Shown here: piece after piece, positions 7,196 through 15,909 of the stretch
Position numbering within the stretch: the first letter of the stretch is position 1
How the letters are laid out: the number at the start of each line of letters is the position of its first letter
From: SIG587 sp045544035
GTDB taxonomy: Bacteria > Bacillota > Clostridia > Oscillospirales > Acutalibacteraceae
DNA length: 34,093 nucleotides
NCBI GenBank assembly: GCA_045544035.1
Contig: JAZPYE010000005.1
Location: 1 to 34,093 of the forward strand
Direction: 5' to 3'
The notes under the pieces: model-generated
What the model saw: only the letters and a program-made list of their open reading frames with translations
Told to the model about the DNA's origin: nothing
The model's database searches: none
Program-made: the position numbers and the translations under genes

Positions 7196-9058
7196 TTACT
7201 TCTTCTTTTTCTTGTGAATGTTGCGAATGGTCTTTTTCTTGGGCTTGCTTGGTGTGAATCCCTTGTCGGGCGCAACAAGACAGTTTGGACCCGTGCCGAT
7301 AAGGTCGGTGCGGTGGGCCGCTTTAAGGGCGGAAAGCACAAGCGCCTTGTTTTCGGGCTTGAAATATTGCAGGAGTGCCCTTTGCTGAGCCTTTTCCTTC
7401 ATGGTTTTTGGCACATAGATTTTTTCCATTGTATAGGGGTCAAGCTCGGTGTAGAACATACAGGTTGAAACGGTGCCGGGTGTTGGATAAAAATCCTGCA
7501 CCTGTTCGGGGTGAAGCCCCTCTTTTTTTAGGAAAAGGGACAGCTCAATGGCATCGTTTATGGTGCTGCCAGGGTGGGAGGACATAAGATAAGGCACCAA
7601 AAACTGTTCTTTGTTAACGCTTTTGGTAAGCTCATAAAAACGCTTTTTAAATTTATTGTAGGTTGCAATAGAGGGTTTACCCATTCGCTTTAAAACATTG
7701 GCACTGCAGTGCTCAGGGGCAACCTTTAACTGACCGCTTGTGTGATGCAAAACAAGTTCCTTGAAAAACTCCTCGTTTTGGTCTTCAATAAGATAGTCAA
7801 AGCGAATGCCTGAACGGATAAACACTTTTTTAACTTTCGGTATCTTGCGGAGTTTTCGAAGCAGGGAAAGATAATCGCTGTGGTCAACCTTAAGGGCAGG
7901 GCAGGGGGCAGGTGCAAGACATTTTTTGCCCTTGCAAAGGCCGTGCTTTAACTGCTTGTCGCAGGAGGGCGCTCTAAAATTGGCTGTAGGGCCGCCAATA
8001 TCGTGGATATATCCCTTAAAATCGGGATATTTTGTGATTTTTTCAACTTCATCTATAACCGATTCGTGGCTTCTGCAGGAAATCTGCCTGCCTTGGTGGT
8101 AGGCAAGGGAACAAAAGTTGCAGGCACCAAAGCAACCGCGGTTGTGAATAACCGAGAATTTAACTTCCTTAATAGCCTCAACACCACCAAGCGGCTCATA
8201 GGAGGGGTGATAGTCCCGCATATAGGGTAGGGAATAAACCTCATCCATTTCCTCGGTTGTAAGCGGTGGCATTGGGGGATTTTGAATGACTATTTTATCC
8301 CCGTGGCGTTGTATAACAGTTTTTCCTCTTACGGCATCATGTTCATCCTGCTGAATACGGCAGGAAATGGCGTACTGCTTTTTACCCTGCTGGGAATTTT
8401 CGCTAACTGCCTCAAAGGAGGGACACTCCTGGCAGGGGCGAGGTGTGTAATCGTTAGTATTAACTGCAATGCAGGTGCCCAAAATATCGTTTAATTCCCT
8501 TATGCTTTCACCGTTTTTAAGGCGCTGGGCAATTTCGACACAGTGCTTTTCGCCCATACCGTACATCAAAATATCGGCCTTTGAGTCAATGAGAATTGAG
8601 GGGCGCACCTTGTCATCCCAGTAATCATAATGGGCAAAGCGGCGAAGGGAGGCTTCGAGTCCTCCGATAGCAATGGGTACATCGCCGAAAAGCTCACGTA
8701 CCTTGTTTGAATAAACAATTGTTGCTCTGTCAGGGCGCTTTCCTGCCTTACCACCTGGGGTATATGCATCATCACTGCGGCGTTTTTTAGCGGCGGTGTA
8801 GTGTGCCACCATGGAATCAATGTTGCCGCCGTTTATATAAAATGCAAGTTTGGGGAGACCAAATTCAAGGTAATCGCTATCATTTACCGGTTGTGAAATA
8901 ATAGCAACCCTAAAGCCTGCACTTTCCAGCACACGGGAAATAACGGCGGTGCCAAAGCTTGGGTGGTCAACATAGGCATCACCTGTTACTATAACAATAT
9001 CGGGGCGCTCCCAACCGAGAGCCGCCATTTCTTTTTTTGTAATGGGTAAAAAGGGCAT
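7196..9058 (-). CDS. ygiQ: YgiQ family radical SAM protein
   Basis: Radical S-adenosylmethionine protein of the YgiQ/UPF0313 family, whose reaction is not established. The 620 residues include the N-terminal cobalamin-binding-like region (IVTGDAYVDHPSFGTAVISRVLESAG), the family motif IAIGGLEASLRRFAHYDYWD, the cluster-binding Cys triad CFGACNFC, a second Cys-rich stretch (CDKQLKHGLCKGKKCLAPAPC), and a lysine-rich tail. ATG at 9058 is chosen over an upstream frame start at 9097 because AAAGGTGG lies five bases before it and a well-formed promoter lies just upstream. It heads a two-gene operon with the DUF1624 protein. Confidence 0.92.
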   Translation of the reverse strand: MPFLPITKKEMAALGWERPDIVIVTGDAYVDHPSFGTAVISRVLESAGFRVAIISQPVNDSDYLEFGLPKLAFYINGGNIDSMVAHYTAAKKRRSDDAYTPGGKAGKRPDRATIVYSNKVRELFGDVPIAIGGLEASLRRFAHYDYWDDKVRPSILIDSKADILMYGMGEKHCVEIAQRLKNGESIRELNDILGTCIAVNTNDYTPRPCQECPSFEAVSENSQQGKKQYAISCRIQQDEHDAVRGKTVIQRHGDKIVIQNPPMPPLTTEEMDEVYSLPYMRDYHPSYEPLGGVEAIKEVKFSVIHNRGCFGACNFCSLAYHQGRQISCRSHESVIDEVEKITKYPDFKGYIHDIGGPTANFRAPSCDKQLKHGLCKGKKCLAPAPCPALKVDHSDYLSLLRKLRKIPKVKKVFIRSGIRFDYLIEDQNEEFFKELVLHHTSGQLKVAPEHCSANVLKRMGKPSIATYNKFKKRFYELTKSVNKEQFLVPYLMSSHPGSTINDAIELSLFLKKEGLHPEQVQDFYPTPGTVSTCMFYTELDPYTMEKIYVPKTMKEKAQQRALLQYFKPENKALVLSALKAAHRTDLIGTGPNCLVAPDKGFTPSKPKKKTIRNIHKKKKK

Positions 9059-9088
9059 AAAATCCACCTTTAAATTATTTTCTAATTG

Positions 9089-9117
9089 ATTATACAATAT
9101 AACCCATAAAAAATCAA
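9089..9117 (-). promoter_or_regulatory. Sigma-A promoter of the ygiQ operon
   Basis: On the minus strand, TTGATT (9112-9117), a 17-base spacer and a perfect TATAAT (9089-9094) lie upstream of the AAAGGTGG ribosome binding site. The predicted start is around 9082. The leader would be about 24 bases, which supports the 9058 start codon. Confidence 0.75.
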
Positions 9118-9125
9118 ATATGGCA

Positions 9126-9154
9126 TTGTGAAAAGGAAAAAATTGTTATATAAT
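9126..9154 (+). promoter_or_regulatory. Sigma-A promoter of comM/yifB
   Basis: TTGTGA (9126-9131), a 17-base spacer and TATAAT (9149-9154) are followed by a leader of about 15 bases to the ATG at 9176. The -35 box is only eight bases from the -35 box of the divergent ygiQ promoter, so the polymerases would compete for overlapping DNA. Confidence 0.72.
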
Positions 9155-9175
9155 GGAAAAAAGGGATGTGATTTA

Positions 9176-10711
9176 ATGTTTGCAAAGCTTAACAGTGTTG
9201 CGGTTTTCGGAATGGAAACCTATCTACTTCAAATTGAAACCGACATTTCAAACGGCCTTCCTGCCTTTGATATTGTAGGACTTCCCGATACATCTGTTAA
9301 GGAATCGAGAGATAGGGTGCGTTCTGCCCTTAAAAACTGTGGTTTTAAATTTCCACCAAGCAGAATAACGGTTAATTTAGCCCCTGCCGACCTTAAAAAA
9401 GAGGGACCAATTTACGATTTACCCATTCTTCTTGCCATTCTCCTTGCAACCAAGCAGTTAACGGCAAATGTTTCTGACTGTGCGTTTATCGGCGAGGTTT
9501 CTCTTGATGGAAATGTTAGAAGCGTTAACGGCGTGCTTGCAATGGCTATTTGCGCAAAGGAAACAGGAATTAAAAAATTCTTTGTGCCAAAGGAAAACGC
9601 TGCCGAGGCCGCCGTTGTTGAGGGAATTGAAATTTATCCCGTTGAAACGGTTAAGGATATTGTTTCCCATCTCAATTTCGAATGGGAAATTGAAAAGGCA
9701 CTGCCTGTTAAAACCGAGAAAAGTGATAACTATGTAGGGCTGGATTTTGCCGATGTAAAGGGACAAACCCTGGCAAAGCGGGCACTGGAAATTGCGGCGG
9801 CAGGCGGCCATAATATTTTGCTTATCGGCCCACCCGGTTCGGGCAAAAGCATGCTTGCTAAGCGCCTTCCCACAATTCTTCCCGAAATGACCTTTGAGGA
9901 ATCCATTCAAACAACAAAAATTCATTCCATTGCAGGAATTTTAGACCCCGAAAACCCACTTATAACCTCTCGCCCATTTAGAGCGCCTCATCACACGATT
10001 TCTGCACCCGGTCTTACAGGCGGAGGCACGGTGCCAAAGCCGGGAGAAATATCCCTTGCTCATAACGGCGTGCTTTTCCTCGATGAGTTGCCCGAATTCC
10101 ACCGCGATGTTATGGAGGCTATGCGACAACCCATTGAGGATGGAAAGGTCACCATTTCCCGCGTTGCAGGAACCCTGACCTATCCAAGCTCTGTAACCTT
10201 TGTCGCTGCAATGAACCCCTGTCCCTGCGGATTTTTCGGCCACCCAACAAATCGTTGCATTTGCTCGGCTAATGCTGTACAAAAGTATCTAAACCGCGTT
10301 TCGGGGCCAATGCTTGACCGCCTTGACTTGCACATTGAGGTGCCACCAGTCGATTACACCTCGCTTAACAGCAACGCTCCGCAGGAAACCTCGGCGCAAA
10401 TCAGAAAAAGAGTCAATGCCGCAAGGGCAATTCAGACAAAACGGTATGAGGGAACAGGCATCACCTGCAATGCAAGGCTTACCCCTTCGCTTATGAAAAA
10501 ACACTGTGTGCTTAACGAATCGGCATCACAAATTCTAAAAGCCGCTTTTGATAGGCTCGGAATGTCTGCCCGCGCCTACGACCGTATTTTAAAGGTTGCT
10601 AGAACTATTGCCGACCTTTCGGGCTGTGAAACCATTGAAGCTTCCCACATTGCCGAAGCAATTCAGTTCAGAAGCCTTGATAGGAAATATTGGGGAAATC
10701 AGGAATATTAA
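9176..10711 (+). CDS. comM: YifB/ComM family Mg-chelatase-like AAA+ ATPase
   Basis: AAA+ ATPase of the ComM/YifB family. In naturally transformable Gram-negatives ComM is a branch-migration helicase in DNA uptake; in Clostridia its role is less clear. The 511 residues comprise an N-terminal Lon-S16-like domain (FDIVGLPDTSVKESRDRVRSAL), Walker A GPPGSGKS, Walker B LFLDELPEF, a Cys cluster (CPCGFFGHPTNRCIC), and the C-terminal Mg-chelatase domain ending ASHIAEAIQFRSLDRKYW. ATG at 9176 gives the canonical start MFAKLNSVAVFGME. The 16 extra residues from an upstream GTG at 9128 overlap the promoter and are rejected. Monocistronic between promoter and terminator. Confidence 0.93.
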   Translation: MFAKLNSVAVFGMETYLLQIETDISNGLPAFDIVGLPDTSVKESRDRVRSALKNCGFKFPPSRITVNLAPADLKKEGPIYDLPILLAILLATKQLTANVSDCAFIGEVSLDGNVRSVNGVLAMAICAKETGIKKFFVPKENAAEAAVVEGIEIYPVETVKDIVSHLNFEWEIEKALPVKTEKSDNYVGLDFADVKGQTLAKRALEIAAAGGHNILLIGPPGSGKSMLAKRLPTILPEMTFEESIQTTKIHSIAGILDPENPLITSRPFRAPHHTISAPGLTGGGTVPKPGEISLAHNGVLFLDELPEFHRDVMEAMRQPIEDGKVTISRVAGTLTYPSSVTFVAAMNPCPCGFFGHPTNRCICSANAVQKYLNRVSGPMLDRLDLHIEVPPVDYTSLNSNAPQETSAQIRKRVNAARAIQTKRYEGTGITCNARLTPSLMKKHCVLNESASQILKAAFDRLGMSARAYDRILKVARTIADLSGCETIEASHIAEAIQFRSLDRKYWGNQEY

Positions 10712-10738
10712 AAAAGAACCGCCAAAGGCGGTTCTTTT
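10712..10738. terminator. Bidirectional intrinsic terminator
   Basis: AAAAGAACCGCC / GGCGGTTCTTTT is a perfect 12-bp stem with a three-base loop (AAA). It lies between the convergent comM and sodium symporter genes. Confidence 0.9.
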
Positions 10739-10743
10739 AATTT

Positions 10744-12339
10744 TTATTTATTGTAACAAGCAAACTTTTCTTCTACATTTTCGGGTAGTGTCTTTTTGGA
10801 GAGTAAGCTTACGATAGGTACGAGAATTAGTCCGCCAACCATTGCTACAACTCCCGAATGAAGCGAGGTTGCAAACACATAGTTCTGTAAGAACTCGGGT
10901 AGAGTCGCTATGTCGATAACCTTAATTCCGATAAGGAGCTGAACAAGTTCGAGTCCAACGCCGAATATAAATGAGGCAACAACCGAAGCTTTAGTTGCGC
11001 CTTTCCAGTAAAGACCATAGAGGAATGGGGCAAGAAATGCGCCCGCAAGTGCACCCCAGGAAACACCCATCATCTGAGCAATAAACACTGAATCTGCCCA
11101 GACAGAGTCTTTAAGAATTGCAATAACTGCCGAAATGGCAATAAAGAATACAATAAAAACTCGCATAACCAAAACGCTCTTCTTTTCGCTGACGGCGCCT
11201 TTTTTCTCCATGGCGGGCTTAACCACATCGAGGGTCAGGGTGGAAGATGAGGCAAGAACAAGGGAGGAGAGGGTGGACATTGAAGCCGATAGAACGAGAA
11301 CGACAATGAGCGCTATAATAACACTCGGAAGGTCGGCAAGTATTGTGGGAACGACCATATCAAATTTAGTGCCTGTCTCAGAGGTGTAGCCTGAAGCCAC
11401 CATTTTATCAAAATAGAGCTTTCCAAAGCCGCCAAGGAAGTAGCAACCGCCTGCAACAACGATTGCAAAAATGGTTGAGATAATAGTACCCTTTTTGATA
11501 GCACCCTCATCCTTGATTGAGTAGAACTTTCCAACCATTTGAGGTAGACCCCAGGTGCCGAGGGAGGTGAGGATTACAACAACGAAAAGGAAAAAGGGGT
11601 CAGGTCCTAAGAGAGATGTATATTCGGGACCTGCTTCGGGATGTTCTGAAAGCGCCTTGACCGCTGCAGAAAGGCCACCGTTTTCCGAAAGGACTGACAT
11701 CACAACCGCAACAATACCGACCAGCATAATAATTCCCTGAATGAAATCGTTGATGGCCGTAGCCATATAGCCGCCAAAGATAACATAAACGCCTGTCAGC
11801 GCCGCCATAACAACTACTATTATCCAGTAAGGAATGGTAAATACATTATTGAAGAGGGAAGATAAACCATTATATAAAGAAGCGGTGTAGGGGATGAGGA
11901 AAATAAATACGATAAAGGAAGCCACAACCTTGAGGTTCTTTGAATTGTAACGCTTTTCAAAAAAGTCGGGCATAGTTTTTGAGCCTAAGTGTTGCGACAT
12001 AACGCGGGTTCTGCGGCCTAACACCATCCAGGCAAGCAGGGAACCGATGAAAGCATTTCCAAGACCAATCCAAGTGGATGCAAGACCGAAGTTCCAACCA
12101 AACTGACCTGCATAGCCGACAAAGATAACGGCAGAGAAATATGATGTTCCGAATGCAAATGCAGTAAGCCAGGGCCCAACGGCGCGACCACCGAGAACAA
12201 AGCCATCAACATTGGTGGAGTGGCGGCGGCAGTAGAGTCCTACACCTATCATAAGCGCAAAAAAGCAGATAAGCATAGGTATGGTGAGACCGATGGTTAG
12301 CGGATTATTCGTAGCCGCTGATAAAAGCTGAGAAGACAT
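10744..12339 (-). CDS. Sodium:solute symporter (SSS family)
   Basis: Secondary transporter of the sodium:solute symporter family (relatives: PutP, PanF, ActP), 531 residues with about 13 hydrophobic segments. The N-terminal signature GRAVGPWLTAFAFGTSYFSAVIFVG, then GWNFGLASTWIGLGN, then FGGYMATAINDFIQGIIM and SASMSTLSSLVLASSS are typical SSS motifs including sodium-site serines. The substrate cannot be read from sequence. It is divergent from an aryl-acid type CoA-ligase/IorAB cluster and shares a promoter element with it, so a carboxylate such as an arylacetate is a reasonable inference; proline or another acid is equally possible. AAAGGA lies eight bases before the ATG. Confidence 0.88.
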   Translation of the reverse strand: MSSQLLSAATNNPLTIGLTIPMLICFFALMIGVGLYCRRHSTNVDGFVLGGRAVGPWLTAFAFGTSYFSAVIFVGYAGQFGWNFGLASTWIGLGNAFIGSLLAWMVLGRRTRVMSQHLGSKTMPDFFEKRYNSKNLKVVASFIVFIFLIPYTASLYNGLSSLFNNVFTIPYWIIVVVMAALTGVYVIFGGYMATAINDFIQGIIMLVGIVAVVMSVLSENGGLSAAVKALSEHPEAGPEYTSLLGPDPFFLFVVVILTSLGTWGLPQMVGKFYSIKDEGAIKKGTIISTIFAIVVAGGCYFLGGFGKLYFDKMVASGYTSETGTKFDMVVPTILADLPSVIIALIVVLVLSASMSTLSSLVLASSSTLTLDVVKPAMEKKGAVSEKKSVLVMRVFIVFFIAISAVIAILKDSVWADSVFIAQMMGVSWGALAGAFLAPFLYGLYWKGATKASVVASFIFGVGLELVQLLIGIKVIDIATLPEFLQNYVFATSLHSGVVAMVGGLILVPIVSLLSKKTLPENVEEKFACYNK

Positions 12340-12372
12340 TTTCTTTATCCTTTCTGGGTATTTGTTTTTAAC

Positions 12373-12401
12373 ACTTTAACACTTTAAAGCGTTTTTGTCA
12401 A
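12373..12401 (-). promoter_or_regulatory. Promoter of the sodium symporter with embedded repeat element
   Basis: On the minus strand a consensus TTGACA (12396-12401) is followed after 17 bases by TAAAGT (12373-12378). The spacer and -10 region contain TTTAAAGTGTTAAAGT (minus-strand reading of 12373-12388), built from tandem 8-bp units TTAAAGTG (12372-12379 and 12380-12387). The -10 is poor, which suggests activator dependence or repression. Confidence 0.65.
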
Positions 12402-12438
12402 GTCTTTTTACAAAAAAATAAAAAAGCGTTATTTTCGG

Positions 12439-12478
12439 TTGACATTTTCGATTTAAAGTGTTAAAGTATTACTATAAT
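12439..12478 (+). promoter_or_regulatory. Promoter of the acyl-CoA ligase/ior/paaK operon with embedded repeat element
   Basis: TTGACA (12439-12444) is followed after 17 bases by TAAAGT (12462-12467). The same 16-bp element TTTAAAGTGTTAAAGT occupies 12452-12467, seven bases after TTGACA, exactly as in the divergent promoter. A perfect TATAAT lies further on at 12473-12478 but is 28 bases from TTGACA. An inverted repeat ACTATA-N6-TATAGT (12471-12488) overlaps the probable transcription start. Confidence 0.65.
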
Positions 12479-12507
12479 ATTTTATAGTCAAAAAGGAACT
12501 ATTTTTT

Positions 12508-14148
12508 ATGACGATTGTACATTTACTTGAAAGAAATGCCGGTCAGTTTGGAAACGATACCGCTCTTATTGAAATTAACCCCGAACAGCCCGAAACCAGA
12601 AGGCTTACAACCTGGCATGAATACGAACTCGTTGAGCCTACCCATAAGGTAAGGAACTACCGCAGGGAAATAACCTGGGCAGTTTTTAACGAAAAGGCAA
12701 ACCGCCTTGCTAATATGCTCACACAGCACGGAATTGGCAAGGGCAAAAAGGTTGCAATTCTTTTAATGAACTGCATTGACTGGTTGCCTATTTATTTCGG
12801 CGTTTTAAAATCAGGTGCAATGGCAGTGCCTCTTAATTTTCGCTATTCATCAGATGAAATTGAATATTGCTTAAATCTCGCAGAAGCCGATGTGCTTATC
12901 TTCGGCACCGAGTTTATCGGTCGTGTTGAAGCAATTGCCGACAAGGTTTATGATAAGTGCAAGCTGATTTATTTCGGTCTTGGTTGTCCTGCATTTGCTG
13001 ATGATTTTAATGATTTGATTTCGGAATGCTCTGCAACCTATCCCGAGTGTACACTTACCGAGGCTGATAATGCTGCAGTTTATTTTTCATCGGGCACCAC
13101 AGGTTTCCCAAAAGCGATTTTACATAATCACGAAAGCCTAATGCACTCCTGCATTGTTGAACAAAAACATCACGGCCAAGCAAGGGAGGACTGCTTCCTT
13201 TGTATTCCGCCTTTTTATCACACAGGTGCTAAAATGCACTGGTTTGGAAGTCTGATTTCGGGTTCTAAAGCGGTCATTTTAAAGGGCACACAAGCAAAGA
13301 ATATTATTAAGGTAGCAAGCGAGGAAAAATGTACAATTGTTTGGCTTCTTGTTCCCTGGGCTCAGGATATTTTAAATGCCATTGAGGCAGGGGAAATTGA
13401 CCTTAATGAATTTGAACTTTCAAATTGGCGTTTAATGCACATTGGTGCACAGCCCGTTCCTCAAAGCCTTATTAAACGCTGGCTCGAAATTTTCCCAAAC
13501 CAGCAATATGATACGAATTACGGTCTTTCCGAATCTACTGGCCCCGGCGCTGTTCACTTGGGTGTTGAAAATGTGCACAAGGTTGGCGCAATTGGAATTC
13601 CCGGTTACGGCTGGGAGGTTAAGATTGTTGACACTGAAGGTGTAACCGTTAAACAAGGCGATGTTGGAGAGCTTTGTTTAAAAGGACCTGGTGTTATGAC
13701 ATGTTATTATCGCGATGAAAAGGCCACCGCCGATACACTCAAAAACGGCTGGCTGTATACAGGGGATATGGCAATGCAGGATGAGGATGGATTTATCTAT
13801 CTTGTTGACCGCAAAAAGGATGTTATAATAACAGGCGGCGAAAACCTTTATCCTGTGCAGATTGAAAACTTCCTGGCATCTAACCCTAAAGTAAGCGATG
13901 TTGCTGTTATTGGCCTTCCCGATACACGCCTTGGCGAAATTGCTACCGCTATTATTAAGTTAAAGGATGGCGCCCAGTGCAGTGAAGAGGAAATCAGAGA
14001 GTTTTGCCTTGAACTGCCGAGATACAAGCGCCCCCACAAGATAATTTTTGCCGATGTGCCGAGAAATCCCACAGGCAAAATTGAAAAGCCCAAGCTTCGC
14101 AAGATTTACGGCGGCGAGGGACTTGTTGATTCACAGAATAAGTCATAA
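12508..14148 (+). CDS. AMP-forming acyl-CoA synthetase (ANL superfamily)
   Basis: Activates a carboxylic acid to its CoA thioester using ATP, in two steps through an acyl-adenylate. The 546 residues contain the ANL motifs in order: YFSSGTTGFPKA (phosphate loop, ~residues 191-202), YGLSEST, YTGD (nucleotide-binding Asp), DRKKDVIITGGENLYP (hinge), and NPTGKIEKPKLRK with the catalytic C-terminal Lys. Medium/long-chain fatty acid and aryl-acid ligases look alike at this level. First gene of the operon with iorA, iorB, paaK and an ACT protein; the gap to iorA is 20 bases. Substrate is inferred from context as an aryl or branched carboxylate, with low certainty. Confidence 0.87.
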   Translation: MTIVHLLERNAGQFGNDTALIEINPEQPETRRLTTWHEYELVEPTHKVRNYRREITWAVFNEKANRLANMLTQHGIGKGKKVAILLMNCIDWLPIYFGVLKSGAMAVPLNFRYSSDEIEYCLNLAEADVLIFGTEFIGRVEAIADKVYDKCKLIYFGLGCPAFADDFNDLISECSATYPECTLTEADNAAVYFSSGTTGFPKAILHNHESLMHSCIVEQKHHGQAREDCFLCIPPFYHTGAKMHWFGSLISGSKAVILKGTQAKNIIKVASEEKCTIVWLLVPWAQDILNAIEAGEIDLNEFELSNWRLMHIGAQPVPQSLIKRWLEIFPNQQYDTNYGLSESTGPGAVHLGVENVHKVGAIGIPGYGWEVKIVDTEGVTVKQGDVGELCLKGPGVMTCYYRDEKATADTLKNGWLYTGDMAMQDEDGFIYLVDRKKDVIITGGENLYPVQIENFLASNPKVSDVAVIGLPDTRLGEIATAIIKLKDGAQCSEEEIREFCLELPRYKRPHKIIFADVPRNPTGKIEKPKLRKIYGGEGLVDSQNKS

Positions 14149-14168
14149 TTTATAAGAGGTAAAGAACA

Positions 14169-15893
14169 ATGAAAAAACTTATGATTGGTAACAGTGCGGT
14201 TGCCGCAGGCCTTTATGATGGTGGCCTTGGTGTTGTTTCAAGCTACCCCGGCACCCCCTCAACCGAAATCACTGAATTTTTAGCAAAATATGATGGCATT
14301 CACAGCGAATGGGCGCCTAACGAAAAGGTTGCCTGTGAGGTTGCCTTTGGTGCATCTCTTGCAGGGGCAAGAAGCGCCTGCGCAATGAAGCACGTTGGCT
14401 TAAATGTTGCGGCTGACCCGCTTTTTACCCTTTCTTACACCGGTGTTAACGGAGGAATGGTTATCTGCGTTGCCGATGACCCTGCAATGCATTCATCACA
14501 AAACGAGCAGGATTCCCGCCACTATGCCATTGCGGCAAAGGTGCCGATGCTCGAGCCTGCCGATTCTAATGAAGCATATATTTTTGCCAAAACCGCTTTT
14601 GAGCTTTCCGAAAAATTCGACACACCTGTTCTCCTTCGTATGTGTACAAGAATTGCACATTCTCAGTCGGTGGTTGAACTAGGGGAGCACACCGATGCCG
14701 TGCTTTACGATTACGAGAAAAACCCTGCTAAATACATAATGATGCCGGGCAATGCAATTAAGCGCCATCCCTTTGTTGAGGAGCGCACCGAAAACATTCG
14801 TAAATTTGCCGAGGATTGCATTTATAATAAGGTGGAATATAATTCCGAGGAAATCGGTATAATCACCTCAGGCTGCTCTTATTTGTATGTTAAAGAGGTT
14901 TTTGGTGATTCTGTCAGCATTCTTAAAATCGGAATGCCGAATCCTCTGCCAACCGAAACCATTAAAACCTTTGCTTCAAAGGTTAAAAAACTTTATGTTG
15001 TTGAGGAGCTTGACCCTATTATTGAAAACTATGTAAAATCTCTGGGCATCGATGTTCACGGCAAGGATATGTTCTCATGCCTCGGTGAGTTTTCACAAAG
15101 CACCATTGCTGCCGCCTTCGGCAAAGAGGCAAAGAAATTTGTTGCTGCCGATTCGGCCGTTCCTGCTCGACCGCCTATGATGTGCGCAGGCTGTCCTCAT
15201 AGAGGAGTGTTTTACACCTTGGCAAAGAATAAAATCACCGTTCTCGGTGACATTGGTTGCTACACCTTAGGCGCAGTGCCTCCCCTTAATGCTCTTGATT
15301 CAACCCTTTGTATGGGCGCTTCGGTTTCGGGCCTTCACGGCTTTAACCTTGCAAGGGGGGAAGAGGCTGAAGGAAAAAGCGTTGCCGTTATTGGTGATTC
15401 CACCTTTATGCATTCGGGTATGACAGGTCTTGTTAATATCGCTTACAATGCCACAAATTCAACCGTTATAATTCTTGATAACTCTATTACAGGTATGACT
15501 GGTCATCAGCAAAACCCCACAACGGGCTACAACATTAAGGGTGACCCTGCCGCAAAGGTAGATTTGGAGGCTCTTTGTAAGGCTTTAGGCATTAACCGTG
15601 TTCGCGTGGTTGACCCCTATGATTTAAAGGCTTGTGAAAAGGCAGTCAAAGAGGAGCTTGCCGCAAACGAGCCCTCGGTTATCATTTCAAGGCGTCCCTG
15701 CGTTCTGCTTAAAACCGTTAAGCACGAAGCACCCCTTTGTGTTGATAAGGATAAATGTAAATCCTGTAAAAAATGTATGACACTTGGTTGCCCTGCAATT
15801 AGTCTTAAAGATGGCAAGGCGAAAATTGACACAACCCTTTGCGTTGGCTGCGGCGTTTGCAAACAGCTTTGCGCATTTGATGCAATAAACTAA
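14169..15893 (+). CDS. iorA: Indolepyruvate ferredoxin oxidoreductase subunit alpha
   Basis: Catalytic subunit of the oxygen-sensitive enzyme that interconverts aryl-2-oxoacids (indolepyruvate, phenylpyruvate, hydroxyphenylpyruvate) plus CoA and oxidised ferredoxin with arylacetyl-CoA, CO2 and reduced ferredoxin. The 574 residues start with the pyrimidine-side domain (SSYPGTPSTEITEFLAKYDG). The thiamine diphosphate site follows with GDIGCYTLG, GDSTFMHSG and DNSITGMTGHQQNP. The C-terminus has two [4Fe-4S] motifs, CKSCKKCMTLGCP and CVGCGVCKQLC. The length is slightly shorter than the usual 600 but all motifs are present. It is followed 16 bases later by iorB, its partner. Confidence 0.95.
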   Translation: MKKLMIGNSAVAAGLYDGGLGVVSSYPGTPSTEITEFLAKYDGIHSEWAPNEKVACEVAFGASLAGARSACAMKHVGLNVAADPLFTLSYTGVNGGMVICVADDPAMHSSQNEQDSRHYAIAAKVPMLEPADSNEAYIFAKTAFELSEKFDTPVLLRMCTRIAHSQSVVELGEHTDAVLYDYEKNPAKYIMMPGNAIKRHPFVEERTENIRKFAEDCIYNKVEYNSEEIGIITSGCSYLYVKEVFGDSVSILKIGMPNPLPTETIKTFASKVKKLYVVEELDPIIENYVKSLGIDVHGKDMFSCLGEFSQSTIAAAFGKEAKKFVAADSAVPARPPMMCAGCPHRGVFYTLAKNKITVLGDIGCYTLGAVPPLNALDSTLCMGASVSGLHGFNLARGEEAEGKSVAVIGDSTFMHSGMTGLVNIAYNATNSTVIILDNSITGMTGHQQNPTTGYNIKGDPAAKVDLEALCKALGINRVRVVDPYDLKACEKAVKEELAANEPSVIISRRPCVLLKTVKHEAPLCVDKDKCKSCKKCMTLGCPAISLKDGKAKIDTTLCVGCGVCKQLCAFDAIN

Positions 15894-15909
15894 AAGGAGG
15901 CAGATTTCT

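Noticed and set aside
7042..7341. Extended start of the DUF1624 gene to 7341
   Set aside because: The added residues are the reading of the overlapping ygiQ 3' end, and the family start MEQIKTRLHLLDTIRG at 7191 is a much better fit.
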